64,000 bases of DNA from assembly GCA_020073565.1 (NCBI GenBank), contig JAIQEY010000022.1:1-64000 (forward strand). Direction: 5' to 3'. The translations under genes and the position numbers were made by a program. The notes beneath the pieces were generated by a model. It saw only the letters and a list, made by a program, of their open reading frames with translations, did no database searches and was not told where the DNA came from. This DNA is from Terriglobia bacterium. GTDB lineage: Bacteria; Acidobacteriota; Terriglobia; Terriglobales; Acidobacteriaceae. Positions 43,532-52,019 of the stretch are shown in pieces (positions within the stretch are counted from its first letter, which is position 1; every line of letters starts with the position of its first letter).

Positions 43532-43601
43532 AACTGTACTCGACTGCGAGAATCGATGGCGGCGATACTCGGGTCTTTCCTGTAATTGCACACGCTGGTT
43601 T

Positions 43602-43629
43602 TTGATTTCACCGACCAACGCCTTACAAT
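43602..43629 (+). promoter_or_regulatory. Candidate promoter of the OLD-family gene
   Basis: TTGATT (43602-43607) and TACAAT (43624-43629) are spaced by 16 nt and lie about 90 nt upstream of the ATPase start. This is a motif match only. Confidence 0.35.
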
Positions 43630-43717
43630 AAAAGGTTTGGTCAGAACGACGGCTCCGTTCGGGGACGGTGGCTGTGGGGGGTAGGATGCCTGGCACTATC
43701 TAGAGGGGAGAAACAGC

Positions 43718-45688
43718 GTGAAATTGGCGAAGGTACATGTCACGAATTTTCGCAGCGTCGAAGACTCGGGTGAGTTTGATGTCGCACAGATGCTGTGTCT
43801 GGTGGGGAAAAACGAAGCCGGCAAGACCGCCATTTTGCAGGCTCTGGCGGGGTTGAACCCGCACCCATCGACACCGGTGTTTTATGACTTGGAGCGCGAT
43901 TACCCGCGCCGTTGGCTGACCGAATATTCCAAGTGGCATCAGGAAGAGCCCGCCACGGTGGTGGTCACGAAGTGGGAGCTTTCCCAGGAAGAGAAGGCTT
44001 CCATTACGGAAAAGATCGGGGATGCGCTCATCGACCAACCGGTCACGGTATATCGCCGATATGAAGACGCCGAACCGCAGTGGCACCTCCCTATCGACTA
44101 CAAGAAGGCAATCCAAAATCTGATTGCGTTGGAAGGGCTCAACGAGGAGGAACGGTTGCCGCTCCTCGACGCCGACAATTCCCCGGAACTCGTCACGGCC
44201 CTCGAAGCGATCCCGGAGCGAACCCAAAAACAGCAAAGCCTGCTCGACCGCGTGAATGCCTTTCCGGTTAAGTCGGTGCGAGGCGTGGTCACTGACATTT
44301 TGAAGAAGGGCTTGCCGTATTTCCTTTACTCCTCTCACTACGACCGCATGGTCGGACAGCTTCGGCTCGACACCTACAATTCGCGAAAACAAGGCGAGCA
44401 ACCACCGCCAATTGAAGGGGGCGAGCGTGTTTTCGTGGACTTTCTGGAATACGCCGGGACGTCCCTCGAAGAAGTGCTAACGGCAACCACCTACGAAGGG
44501 TTAAATGCGCGTTGTGAAGCAGCATCGAGCCGCATCACGTTTCAGTTGCTGGAGTATTGGACACAGAATCCGTTTCTGGAGATTGAGGTGCGGGTCACGA
44601 AAGCGGAAGCCAATGACCCGCCACCGTTCAATCAAGGGGTCATTGCCAGAGCACGTGTGAAGAACAACCTGCACAGAATGAGCATGCCGTTTTCCGAACG
44701 AAGTGCAGGCTTCATCTGGTTTTTTTCTTTCCTGGCGACGTTCGCGCAGGTCCGGAAGAAGGGCGACAATCTGATCCTGTTGCTGGACGAACCGGGCTTG
44801 ACCCTGCACGGCAAAGCTCAAACCGACCTGTTGCGCTACTTTACGGATAAGCTCGCACCCGAGCATCAAGTCATATTTACGACCCATTCTCCATTCATGG
44901 TTCCGCCCGACAACCTGAACTCGGTGCGTATTGTAGAAGATAGAATCCTTCAGCCAAAACCCGGCCAGTGGGTATCCGAGGGCACCAAGGTGCGCAATGA
45001 CGCCATGGCAACGGACCGCGACACCCTGTTTCCACTGCAGGGCGCACTTGGTTACCAGATTACACAGAACCTGTTCGTGGGAAAACACACTCTGCTCGTC
45101 GAGGGGCCGGGCGACCTTCTTTATTTGCAGGCATGGTCGTCCGCTCTATTGCGCCGGGGCAGAACCGGGATTGATCGCCGCTGGACGATCTGCCCGGCCG
45201 GTGGAATCGACAAGATCCAGCCGTTTGTTGCGTTGTTTTCCGGCCAGAAGCTGGACACCGCCGTGCTGAGCGACTACTCAAATGCCGAACGCAAGAAGTT
45301 TGAATCCCTGCGTCAAAATAGGGTCATGGAAGGCCAGAGGCTTCTCACCTTTGCGACCATTCTGGAAAGAGAAGAGGCCAGCATCGAAGATGTTTTCGAC
45401 CCGAGGCTGTATGCCGGGATGTTAAACCAGGCGTTCAATCTGAATGGCGCGCATGCGGCGACCGGCCAGAGGCTGATCGACGTGGACCAGAAAACGACGC
45501 GCTTGGCGAAAAAGGCGTCGGCTTACTTTCGGGCGCTTCCATCGGCTGCCCCGAAGTTCGATCCCTTCACACCAGCCGACTGGTTGTTTCAACATCCCAG
45601 CTTGCTGGACCGAGATGAGCCGGCGGTGGTTGAAACCTTGGAACGAGCGGAGCGCGTGATCTTGGCGATCAACAATCTGCTCGAATAG
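43718..45688 (+). CDS. OLD-family ATPase/TOPRIM nuclease-like protein
   Basis: The 656-residue protein has an ABC/SMC-like ATPase domain: Walker A in LVGKNEAGKTAIL (residues 29-40), a signature-like MPFSERSAGFIWFFSFLATF, Walker B LILLLDEPGLTLHGKAQ and H-loop IFTTHSPFMV. A C-terminal TOPRIM-like region follows (KHTLLVEGPGDLLYLQAW, then TAVLSDYSNAERKKF). In OLD nucleases the second motif is DxD; here it reads D-Y-S, so a metal ligand may be missing. OLD proteins act in phage defence or DNA repair. It is solitary, without the UvrD-like partner of Gabija, between dapD and a DinB gene. A defensive role is inference. Confidence 0.8.
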   Translation: MKLAKVHVTNFRSVEDSGEFDVAQMLCLVGKNEAGKTAILQALAGLNPHPSTPVFYDLERDYPRRWLTEYSKWHQEEPATVVVTKWELSQEEKASITEKIGDALIDQPVTVYRRYEDAEPQWHLPIDYKKAIQNLIALEGLNEEERLPLLDADNSPELVTALEAIPERTQKQQSLLDRVNAFPVKSVRGVVTDILKKGLPYFLYSSHYDRMVGQLRLDTYNSRKQGEQPPPIEGGERVFVDFLEYAGTSLEEVLTATTYEGLNARCEAASSRITFQLLEYWTQNPFLEIEVRVTKAEANDPPPFNQGVIARARVKNNLHRMSMPFSERSAGFIWFFSFLATFAQVRKKGDNLILLLDEPGLTLHGKAQTDLLRYFTDKLAPEHQVIFTTHSPFMVPPDNLNSVRIVEDRILQPKPGQWVSEGTKVRNDAMATDRDTLFPLQGALGYQITQNLFVGKHTLLVEGPGDLLYLQAWSSALLRRGRTGIDRRWTICPAGGIDKIQPFVALFSGQKLDTAVLSDYSNAERKKFESLRQNRVMEGQRLLTFATILEREEASIEDVFDPRLYAGMLNQAFNLNGAHAATGQRLIDVDQKTTRLAKKASAYFRALPSAAPKFDPFTPADWLFQHPSLLDRDEPAVVETLERAERVILAINNLLE

Positions 45689-45835
45689 AAGCAGGGGAAT
45701 GGCCTACCCCGGGATTTCCACCACATCCGAACCATCCAGCTGACGACCGCTAACGAGATGACCTAGGAATCGTCCAACTTCGAGAAAGCCTCGGTCGTGC
45801 ATGCTGCAGTGAAAAACATCCTCCAAGGAGCTCAC

Positions 45836-46354
45836 ATGCTATCTCGTGCTGTTGTTGCTCTGGCTGTCCTGCTTCCGCTTTCGCTCCTTACAACAAACCC
45901 CGCCGCGGCCCCCGCGAACGCCGCCGGGGAGTATGCCAAGCACTTTGACGCTCTCCGTCAACTGTCGATCGCGGTAGCGGAGGCCATGCCTCCTGATCAG
46001 TACGCTTTCCGCCCTCACCCCGAATCCATGAACTTTGGCCAATTGATGTCGCACATCGCAACCACCAATTACCAGTTCTGCGCTGGGCTGAAGGATTCCG
46101 ATCCCCCGGCATTGCCTTCACCCACCGACAAGGACGCGGTCGTCAAGTTTCTCAGTGATTCGTTCGATTATTGTTCCGCGGTGATTCCAAACCTTACTGA
46201 CGAGCAGCTCAACCAGCCGCACAACTCGCCCGACGGACGCCTTCTCGGGCGTGAGATCCTGCTCGCCATGTATGTTCACGTGGCGCATCATCGGGGCCAA
46301 GCCGAGATCTATCTGCGGGACAAAGGCATCCGGCCGCCGTCCTACAGGATCTGA
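45836..46354 (+). CDS. Secreted DinB-like four-helix protein
   Basis: The 172-residue precursor has a signal peptide (MLSRAVVALAVLLPLSLLTT) and a DinB/YfiT-like metal-binding four-helix bundle, with likely ligands H in GQLMSHIATTNYQFC and the pair in LLAMYVHVAHHRGQAEIYLR. DinB folds occur in thiol-dependent transferases. ATG 45836 has AAGGAG 7 nt upstream, so the upstream in-frame Met is not used. The substrate is unknown. Confidence 0.82.
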   Translation: MLSRAVVALAVLLPLSLLTTNPAAAPANAAGEYAKHFDALRQLSIAVAEAMPPDQYAFRPHPESMNFGQLMSHIATTNYQFCAGLKDSDPPALPSPTDKDAVVKFLSDSFDYCSAVIPNLTDEQLNQPHNSPDGRLLGREILLAMYVHVAHHRGQAEIYLRDKGIRPPSYRI

Positions 46355-46424
46355 ACAAACACCTCCGGGCGCGAGCGCGAAGCGCCAGCTGCATCCGGAT
46401 GAATTCGATATCGCGGCGGTGCAT

Positions 46425-47123
46425 TCAGGAGAGCGTCCGCGTCGCGGACGCGCCCGGCAGCTGTGCTTGTTCCTCGGCAAACCTCTGCCGCGCTTCCAGG
46501 TGCTTCTTGCGGAAGTGCTCCAACGCCCGCCGTCCCCAGGCGCGCACGAAGTAGTAGTTCAGCACGCATCCGATAGCGGAGCTGGTGAGCGGGATCAGCC
46601 GTCCAGCCCATTTCTCGACCACCTCGGCGCCGGCGCGGGCCGCGATGCGTTGAATCACGTTGGGCACGAAGCGGTTGACCACTTGTTTTTCCAGCAACTC
46701 GCGGCTGATGTCCACGCCCGCGGCGCTGGCGGCGGCGATCCAGAGCTCGGCGATCTCGTCGTCGGTGTTCATCTCAAACCCGTAAATCAAGCTGAGCTTC
46801 TGGATCGTACGCATGGTGATGGCGGAAAGAATTCCGAGGTCGGGCACGATGGTAAGAATTCCGCCCAGCCCAAAACCCGCGCCCTCGGCCGCCGCCAGTT
46901 TCATGCCCCCACGAATCACCGACATGGCCACGCCGTCCAATAGCTCGACCGGCACGGTGTACACGCCCCGAAAACCGGCGATGGGCAGCCCATAGGCGAT
47001 GCGTAACTGAATCAGGAAGCGGTCGGGATCAACCCGCACGGTCTCATAAGCGCGGGTCAAGCCGCCGAGGATCGCGCCCTCGACACGGCGTCGCAGCCAC
47101 GACTTCTTTTCGCCGCCGGGCAT
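46425..47123 (-). CDS. EcsC family protein
   Basis: The 232-residue protein matches the EcsC family, with AAAEGAGFGLGGILTIVPDL, GILSAITMRTIQKLSLIYGF and the C-terminal LIPLTSSAIGCVLNYYFVRA. EcsC proteins are often linked to membrane processes or secretion, but no biochemical role is established. It converges on the DinB gene. A short palindrome (GCGTCCGCG / CGCGGACGC) lies near its 3' end at about 46433-46451 and is part of the reading frame. Confidence 0.8.
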   Translation of the reverse strand: MPGGEKKSWLRRRVEGAILGGLTRAYETVRVDPDRFLIQLRIAYGLPIAGFRGVYTVPVELLDGVAMSVIRGGMKLAAAEGAGFGLGGILTIVPDLGILSAITMRTIQKLSLIYGFEMNTDDEIAELWIAAASAAGVDISRELLEKQVVNRFVPNVIQRIAARAGAEVVEKWAGRLIPLTSSAIGCVLNYYFVRAWGRRALEHFRKKHLEARQRFAEEQAQLPGASATRTLS

Positions 47124-47150
47124 TCTGATGGCAGTGTATCAAGGAGTAAT

Positions 47151-47236
47151 GAGTGGCGAGTAGCGAGTCGCGAGTGCATTGCGTGTCGTCGGTGGTTTGC
47201 ACTCGCGACTCGCCACTCACTACTCGCGACTCACTG
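47151..47236. repeat. Inverted intergenic repeat upstream of rnj
   Basis: The left arm (47151-47178, GAGTGGCGAGTAGCGAGTCG onward) and the right arm (47198-47236) are reverse complements except for a 7-bp length difference, around a 19-nt centre. It occupies most of the gap between ecsC and the RNase J gene, 20 nt before the start codon. Confidence 0.7.
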
Positions 47237-47255
47237 TGCTAGCATCAAGGCTTCG

Positions 47256-48920
47256 ATGGCATCCGGAAAACTGCATATCGTACCGCTCGGCGGGATGGGC
47301 GAGTTCGGCATGAACTGCATGGCTCTCCGCTGGGGCGACGACATCATCGTGGTCGATGCCGGCCTCATGTTCCCCGAAACTGAACTGCTCGGCGTGGACA
47401 TCGTCGTACCCGACATTTCTTATCTTCTTGAAAATCGCAAGCATGTGCGCGCCATCGTCCTCACGCACGGCCACGAGGACCACATTGGAGCTCTGCCCTG
47501 GATTCTGGGTGAACTGAACGTGCCGGTCTGGGGCACGGAGTTTACGCTGGCTTACGTCGAAGATAAACTCGACGAGCACCAGTTGCTGGACGACGCCGAC
47601 CTGCGCGAGATTCGTCCCGGGGAGCGCTTCAAGATCGGCCCGTTCACGGTGCATCCCATTCAGGTCACGCACAGTTTAGTGGATTGCGTCGCGCTGGCAA
47701 TTCACACGCCGCTCGGAGTCGTGCTGCACACCGGCGACTTCAAAGTTGATCCCACGCCTACCGACAACCGGCTGTTCGATCTGCACACCTTTGCCGAATA
47801 CGGGAAGGAGGGCGTGCTGGTGCTATTGCAGGATTCGACCAACGTCGAGCGCAAGGGCTACACGCCGAGTGAGATGGCCGTCCGCCGCAAGTTCCACGAG
47901 ATCTTTACGCACACCCAGCGGCGGTTGTTCATCTCCTGCTTCTCGTCCTCCATCCACCGCATCAAGCTGGCAGTCGATATGGCGTGGGAGCATGGGCGCA
48001 AGGTCTGCTTCATCGGCCGCTCCATGACGAACTCGGCCGAGATCGCCGAAGATCTCGGCTACGTGCAGGTGCCGGACGGACTGCTGATCCATCCCGGCGA
48101 GATGAAGAACTTCGCGCCCGAAAAGGTTTGCGTGCTGATCAGCGGCACGCAGGGCGAGCCGATGTCGGCCATGTCACGCGCGGCGGTCGATAACCACAAG
48201 CACGCCAAAATCGAGAAGGGCGACACAGTTGTACTTTCGTCACGCGTCATTCCCGGCAACGAAAAAGCCATCTTCCGCATGGTGGACCACCTGTTTCGCC
48301 GCGAGGCGCACGTCATTTACGACGACGGCTCGTATCCTCCGGTGCACGTTTCGGGACACGCCAGCCAGGAAGAATTGAAGCTGATCATCAACCTGGTGCG
48401 ACCGAAATACTTTATCCCCATCCACGGCGAGTATCGTCAGCTCAAGCTACATGCCGAATTGGCAGGCACCATGCGCACTTCGGTCGGCAACGTGATGCTG
48501 ATTGAAAGTGGAGACGTTCTGGAAATCGACGAACGGGGCGCGCGCAAGGCGGATCGCGTCAATGTGGGACACGTATGCATTGATTCCGGCTCGCGTACGG
48601 ACGTGGTTGAAGATCTGGTCATCAAAGACCGGCGTCACTTGAGCGAAGACGGTTTTGTGCTGCCCATTATCGCAATCAACAAGATCACCGGACGCGTGGA
48701 AACCTCACCGGAAATCGTGACGCGCGGCTTCAACCCTGGCGAGAACGGCTTGATTGAGCGGGCACGGGAAATTGTGATGGAGACGCTCGAACTTTCGAGC
48801 GACGAAGAGAAGGCAGATTACGGTGTGATCAAAGAGAAAATCCGTGCCGATTTGAAACGCTACATCTCCAAACAGACGCAGCGGCGTCCGCTGATCATGC
48901 CGGTGATACTGGAGATCTGA
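47256..48920 (+). CDS. rnj: Ribonuclease J
   Basis: The 554-residue protein has the metallo-beta-lactamase motif TILTHGHEDHIGALPW (H71, H73, D75, H76), the LLQDSTNVERKGYTPSEM segment, the beta-CASP region (SCFSSSIHRIKLAVDMAWEH, VLISGTQGEPMSAMSRAA) and the C-terminal RNase J domain with YFIPIHGEYRQLKLHAELA. RNase J processes and degrades mRNA by endo- and 5'-exonuclease activity. It is probably essential or nearly so. The start is ATG 47256. The gene is monocistronic. Confidence 0.95.
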   Translation: MASGKLHIVPLGGMGEFGMNCMALRWGDDIIVVDAGLMFPETELLGVDIVVPDISYLLENRKHVRAIVLTHGHEDHIGALPWILGELNVPVWGTEFTLAYVEDKLDEHQLLDDADLREIRPGERFKIGPFTVHPIQVTHSLVDCVALAIHTPLGVVLHTGDFKVDPTPTDNRLFDLHTFAEYGKEGVLVLLQDSTNVERKGYTPSEMAVRRKFHEIFTHTQRRLFISCFSSSIHRIKLAVDMAWEHGRKVCFIGRSMTNSAEIAEDLGYVQVPDGLLIHPGEMKNFAPEKVCVLISGTQGEPMSAMSRAAVDNHKHAKIEKGDTVVLSSRVIPGNEKAIFRMVDHLFRREAHVIYDDGSYPPVHVSGHASQEELKLIINLVRPKYFIPIHGEYRQLKLHAELAGTMRTSVGNVMLIESGDVLEIDERGARKADRVNVGHVCIDSGSRTDVVEDLVIKDRRHLSEDGFVLPIIAINKITGRVETSPEIVTRGFNPGENGLIERAREIVMETLELSSDEEKADYGVIKEKIRADLKRYISKQTQRRPLIMPVILEI

Positions 48921-49028
48921 CTGTCGAGAACTCGCTCCGGAAATCCTGCAAGGTTCTTATCAACTGACGTTCTCCTTATATCGACAGGCACCCTGTATAA
49001 GAAATCGTCGACAGGATAGGAACACGCC

Positions 49029-50020
49029 ATGAGAACTCACCTCAGATTGTCTAGCAGGAAGGCGGGATTGGTTTTCGCTATCTTCCTCGCTTCGTTGACT
49101 TCGAGCTATGCACTTGGCGAAAGCCTTCCTGACACTATCGACAAGTTGCGACCTGCGATTATTCGGGTAATGATGGAATGCACCTTCGCCAATGCTGCCA
49201 AGCCCAAGCACTGGGCCGGAACCGGGTTTCTCGTGAGTCGAGAGGGGTTTGCGCTAACGGCGGCTCACGTCTTGAAATGCCCGACAAGCGACGAAGTTGA
49301 GGGGACTGACTCTCCGCAACCACTTACTGCACATCGCGTCCTGGTTGGCATTCCGGTGATGCACATGACCGACCAGACACACACGAGAAGGAACTTCACC
49401 TATTTGGAAGCGGAAGTCATCGAATCCGATTCAATTCACGACGTGGCGTTGTTGAAGCTTTCACAGAATCCATTTAGAAGCACTATCGATTCCGGGTACA
49501 CATTAAACGGAAGGAAACTCGACTTTGAGCGGCCTGGAATAGCACTGCTATCAACCCGCAAGCCGCGCGAAGGGGAGCCAATCGCTGTCTCGGGGTATCC
49601 TCTCCTTCGCGACAATGATCAGCCAGTGTTCGATACAATGCAGGGATTGTCGCCTCAATCCACGGTTCGAAGGATTTCGACTTGCCGACCTATTTCAATT
49701 CGCCGACAGTCCAGTTGCAGGTGCGTGTCACATTCGACTTGTACGAAACAGATATGAGTGTCAATCCTGGGAACAGCGGAGGGCCGGTCTACAATGCCTC
49801 GACGGGCCAGGTAATCGGAATATGCTCTGCGTACAGGCCAGCGGCGGTCAAGGAGAAAAACCCAGCGAACGGTCAGTGGGAAGACTTCCCGCTGGCGTAC
49901 AACTCGGGGTTAGCCGTTATAGTGCCCATCGCGTACGGAACCATTCTTATGTCTCAACACGGAATAGCCATTCCACCGGGTGGAACGAAACGCAGACGTG
50001 GCGTGCTTACTGACCACTGA
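49029..50020 (+). pseudogene. Trypsin-like serine protease, single-base frameshift
   Basis: The 5' frame encodes a signal peptide (KAGLVFAIFLASLTSSYALG) and a trypsin fold with catalytic His80 (GFALTAAHVLKC) and Asp138 (SIHDVALLKLSQ). After QPVFDTMQ the frame loses sense, while the -1 frame (2 mod 3) continues GIVASIHGSKDFDLPTYFNS and contains the Ser motif MSVNPGNSGGPVYNAS. Adding one G to the GGG run at 49643-49645 restores one 330-residue protease (DTMQ-GIVASIHG). So the gene carries a one-base deletion, real or a sequencing error. The split products would lack a complete triad. Confidence 0.85.
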
Positions 50021-50139
50021 TCATTATCGGTTCGTTCTCACTGTCGAGTGCCTGCATTTCGCGTTTTTCGAGAGGTGGGGCCTTTCCGACGGTAATGAGT
50101 TACCATTTCGCTTGTGGAAAAAGGGGAAAGCGGCGTTCC

Positions 50140-50445
50140 CTACTGCGCAGGCTCCACCGTAAGCTTCAAGCCCACCGCCTTGGTCACGGCAACCAGTGTG
50201 GAAAGCCGCGGGTTTCCGCGAGCCGATAGTGCACGGTACAGGCTCTCGCGCTCAATGCCAGCGGCTTTGGCCACCTTCGCAATGCCGCCTCGCGCCTCGG
50301 CGATGCGCCGCAGGGCGATCAGAAGCACGCTGGGTTCGTCGGCATCCTCCAACGCGGCCCGGAGATACTCAGCAGCAAACTCCGGATTGTCGCGCAGTTC
50401 GCGAACGATAGCTTCATGGTGCGAGATGCTCGCTTTGCGTTTCAC
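50140..50445 (-). CDS. HTH antitoxin of a RelE/HigB-type toxin-antitoxin pair
   Basis: The 101-residue protein fits the addiction-module antidote family (COG3636): SISHHEAIVRELRDNPEFAA, then the HTH-like GGIAKVAKAAGIERESLYRA with LSARGNPRLSTLVAVTKAVG. It neutralises the toxin and is expected to repress its own promoter. It overlaps the upstream toxin gene by 4 nt (ATGA) in the toxin-first order usual for this family. Confidence 0.85.
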   Translation of the reverse strand: MKRKASISHHEAIVRELRDNPEFAAEYLRAALEDADEPSVLLIALRRIAEARGGIAKVAKAAGIERESLYRALSARGNPRLSTLVAVTKAVGLKLTVEPAQ

Positions 50446-50762
50446 GGTGTTCTCTCCCTATAGTCATTGAGGTACTCGAGCGCGCGCTTGATGTCGGATG
50501 ACTGCTTGCGTTTGTCGCCGCCGCAAAGCAACAAAACACAGGCGTTGCCTACTAGCGCGTAATAAACCCGATAACCAGGTCCCCAGTCAATCCGCAACTC
50601 AAATAAACCGCCGCGCAGTGCCTTGCAGTCGCCGAAATTCCCGGCGGCGAGGCGATCGATCCGGGCCACAACCTTGGCCATGGTCCGGGCGTCTCTCAGT
50701 CCTGACAGCCACTCGCCGAAACAATCTCTGCCAGAGGCGGTCAGATAGCGGCGAATTTCCAT
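50442..50762 (-). CDS. RelE/ParE-superfamily toxin (HigB-like, COG3657)
   Basis: The 106-residue protein begins MEIRRYLTASGRDCFGEWLS and carries the RelE-like core TMAKVVARIDRLAAGNFGDC, KALRGGLFELRIDWGPGYRV and YYALVGNACVLLLCGGDKRK, with the C-terminal Arg/Lys-rich helix. Such toxins cleave ribosome-bound mRNA or act as gyrase inhibitors. Its start lies 10 nt below a palindromic operator-like site, and it is the first gene of a two-gene operon. Confidence 0.85.
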   Translation of the reverse strand: MEIRRYLTASGRDCFGEWLSGLRDARTMAKVVARIDRLAAGNFGDCKALRGGLFELRIDWGPGYRVYYALVGNACVLLLCGGDKRKQSSDIKRALEYLNDYRERTP

Positions 50763-50771
50763 TGTTTTGTT

Positions 50772-50793
50772 ATTGTAACTTATAGGTTACAAT
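50772..50793 (-). promoter_or_regulatory. Palindromic operator of the toxin-antitoxin operon
   Basis: ATTGTAAC (50772-50779) and GTTACAAT (50786-50793) form a perfect 8-bp inverted repeat around a 6-nt centre. The centre supplies TATAAG-like -10 sequence on the minus strand. This is consistent with autoregulation by the antitoxin. Confidence 0.65.
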
Positions 50794-50860
50794 GAGGCAA
50801 GACCGGAAACAAGCGACGCCTTGCAAAAAACGCCTGGACCGGGCACGCTGAAATGTAAGG

Positions 50861-51823
50861 ATGATGGTTACCCTCCACGACATTCGCGCCGCCCAAGCTC
50901 GCCTCCACGGCATCTCCGTCCGCACACCTCTGCTGGAATGGACCGGCGCCGCTGATTCCCGCAGGCTCTACTTGAAGCTCGAGAACCTGCAGCCCATCGG
51001 GGCTTTCAAGCTGCGCGGGGCGTACAACAAGGTTGCTTCGTTGAGTGCAGAGGAGCGCGGCCGCGGCGTTATCTCCTACTCCAGCGGGAATCACGCGCAA
51101 GGCGTGGCCTATGCGGCGCGAGCGCTGGGGGTGAAGGCGATCATCGTGATGCCGGGCAATGCTCCCAAGAACAAACTGGAGGCTACGGCGGCCCTCGGAG
51201 CCGAGGTCGTCACGGTCGGTCCCAGCAGCGAAGAACGGCGTTTACGCGCCGAGGAACTGGCGGCTGAACATGGCTATGTCATTGTGCCTCCCTACAACGA
51301 TGAGAAGATCATCGCGGGGCAAGGGACGGTGGGTCTGGAAATCCTGGAGGACCTGCCAACAGTTGAGACCGTCCTCGTTCCGGTGGGTGGCGGCGGGCTG
51401 ATCAGCGGAGTGTCAGCGGCCATCAAGCTCAGCAATCCTAAGGTGAAGGTGATTGGCGTTGAGCCCGAGGTGGCTGGCGATGCCCAAGCCAGCCTGCGCG
51501 CCGGACACATCGTTTCCATCCCTGCCGAGCAGGTCACGCAAACGCTCGCCGATGGCCTGCGCACGCAGAGCATCGGGGCGATCAACTTCGAGCACATCCG
51601 CGCCTACGTGGATGACATCGTCACCGTAAACGAAGACGAAATTCGGCAGGCAATGCACGCCCTCAGCGGGAACTCCAGGACCGTGGCCGAGCCGAGCGGT
51701 GCTGTCGCTACAGCCGCGTTTCTGTTTCACGCCCGCGAACTGCCACTTGCGAAGATCCATATCGCGGTCATCAGTGGCGGGAATATCGATCCTGCCATGC
51801 TGCGCGAGTTGCGTAAGAGCTGA
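50861..51823 (+). CDS. Threonine/serine dehydratase, catabolic type
   Basis: The 320-residue PLP protein has the Schiff-base motif IGAFKLRGAYNKVASL, the SSGNHAQGVAYAARALGVKA segment and the glycine loop LVPVGGGGLISGVSAAIKL. It lacks a C-terminal regulatory domain, so it resembles catabolic TdcB-like or serine racemase-like enzymes rather than the biosynthetic IlvA, which is about 510 residues. It deaminates threonine to 2-oxobutanoate. It starts ATG-ATG-GTT at 50861, with GTG-free upstream sequence. It faces the TA operon divergently. Confidence 0.88.
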   Translation: MMVTLHDIRAAQARLHGISVRTPLLEWTGAADSRRLYLKLENLQPIGAFKLRGAYNKVASLSAEERGRGVISYSSGNHAQGVAYAARALGVKAIIVMPGNAPKNKLEATAALGAEVVTVGPSSEERRLRAEELAAEHGYVIVPPYNDEKIIAGQGTVGLEILEDLPTVETVLVPVGGGGLISGVSAAIKLSNPKVKVIGVEPEVAGDAQASLRAGHIVSIPAEQVTQTLADGLRTQSIGAINFEHIRAYVDDIVTVNEDEIRQAMHALSGNSRTVAEPSGAVATAAFLFHARELPLAKIHIAVISGGNIDPAMLRELRKS

Positions 51824-51850
51824 ACATAGGAAACGCCTTCAAAGTCGCGG

Positions 51851-51956
51851 TTCTCCCTCTGTAGTCCTCTGAGCCCTCTGTGGTTCAAGCTCTTCCTGCC
51901 CTTCACCAAAACGTCAAAAGCCTGAACCACCGAGGTCACCGAGGACCACAGAGGAA
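51851..51956. repeat. Inverted intergenic repeat (ACCACAGAGGACACAG family)
   Basis: The left arm (51851-51890, TTCTCCCTCTGTAGTCCTCT onward) and right arm (51921-51956, CCTGAACCACCGAGGTCACC onward) are reverse complements with a few mismatches around a 30-nt centre. It is the fifth member of the family. Confidence 0.7.
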
Positions 51957-52019
51957 GCCATCTGATTCGTGCTTCGCGCTCGGCGAAGGTACAATCCTTG
52001 GTTTCCACCCGAGGACGAC

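Noticed and set aside
43718-45688. Gabija-type defence system
   Set aside because: The downstream gene is a secreted DinB protein, not a UvrD-like helicase, so the GajA/GajB pair is not present.
47151-47236. CRISPR-like repeat array
   Set aside because: The unit is a single inverted pair, not regularly spaced direct repeats with unique spacers.
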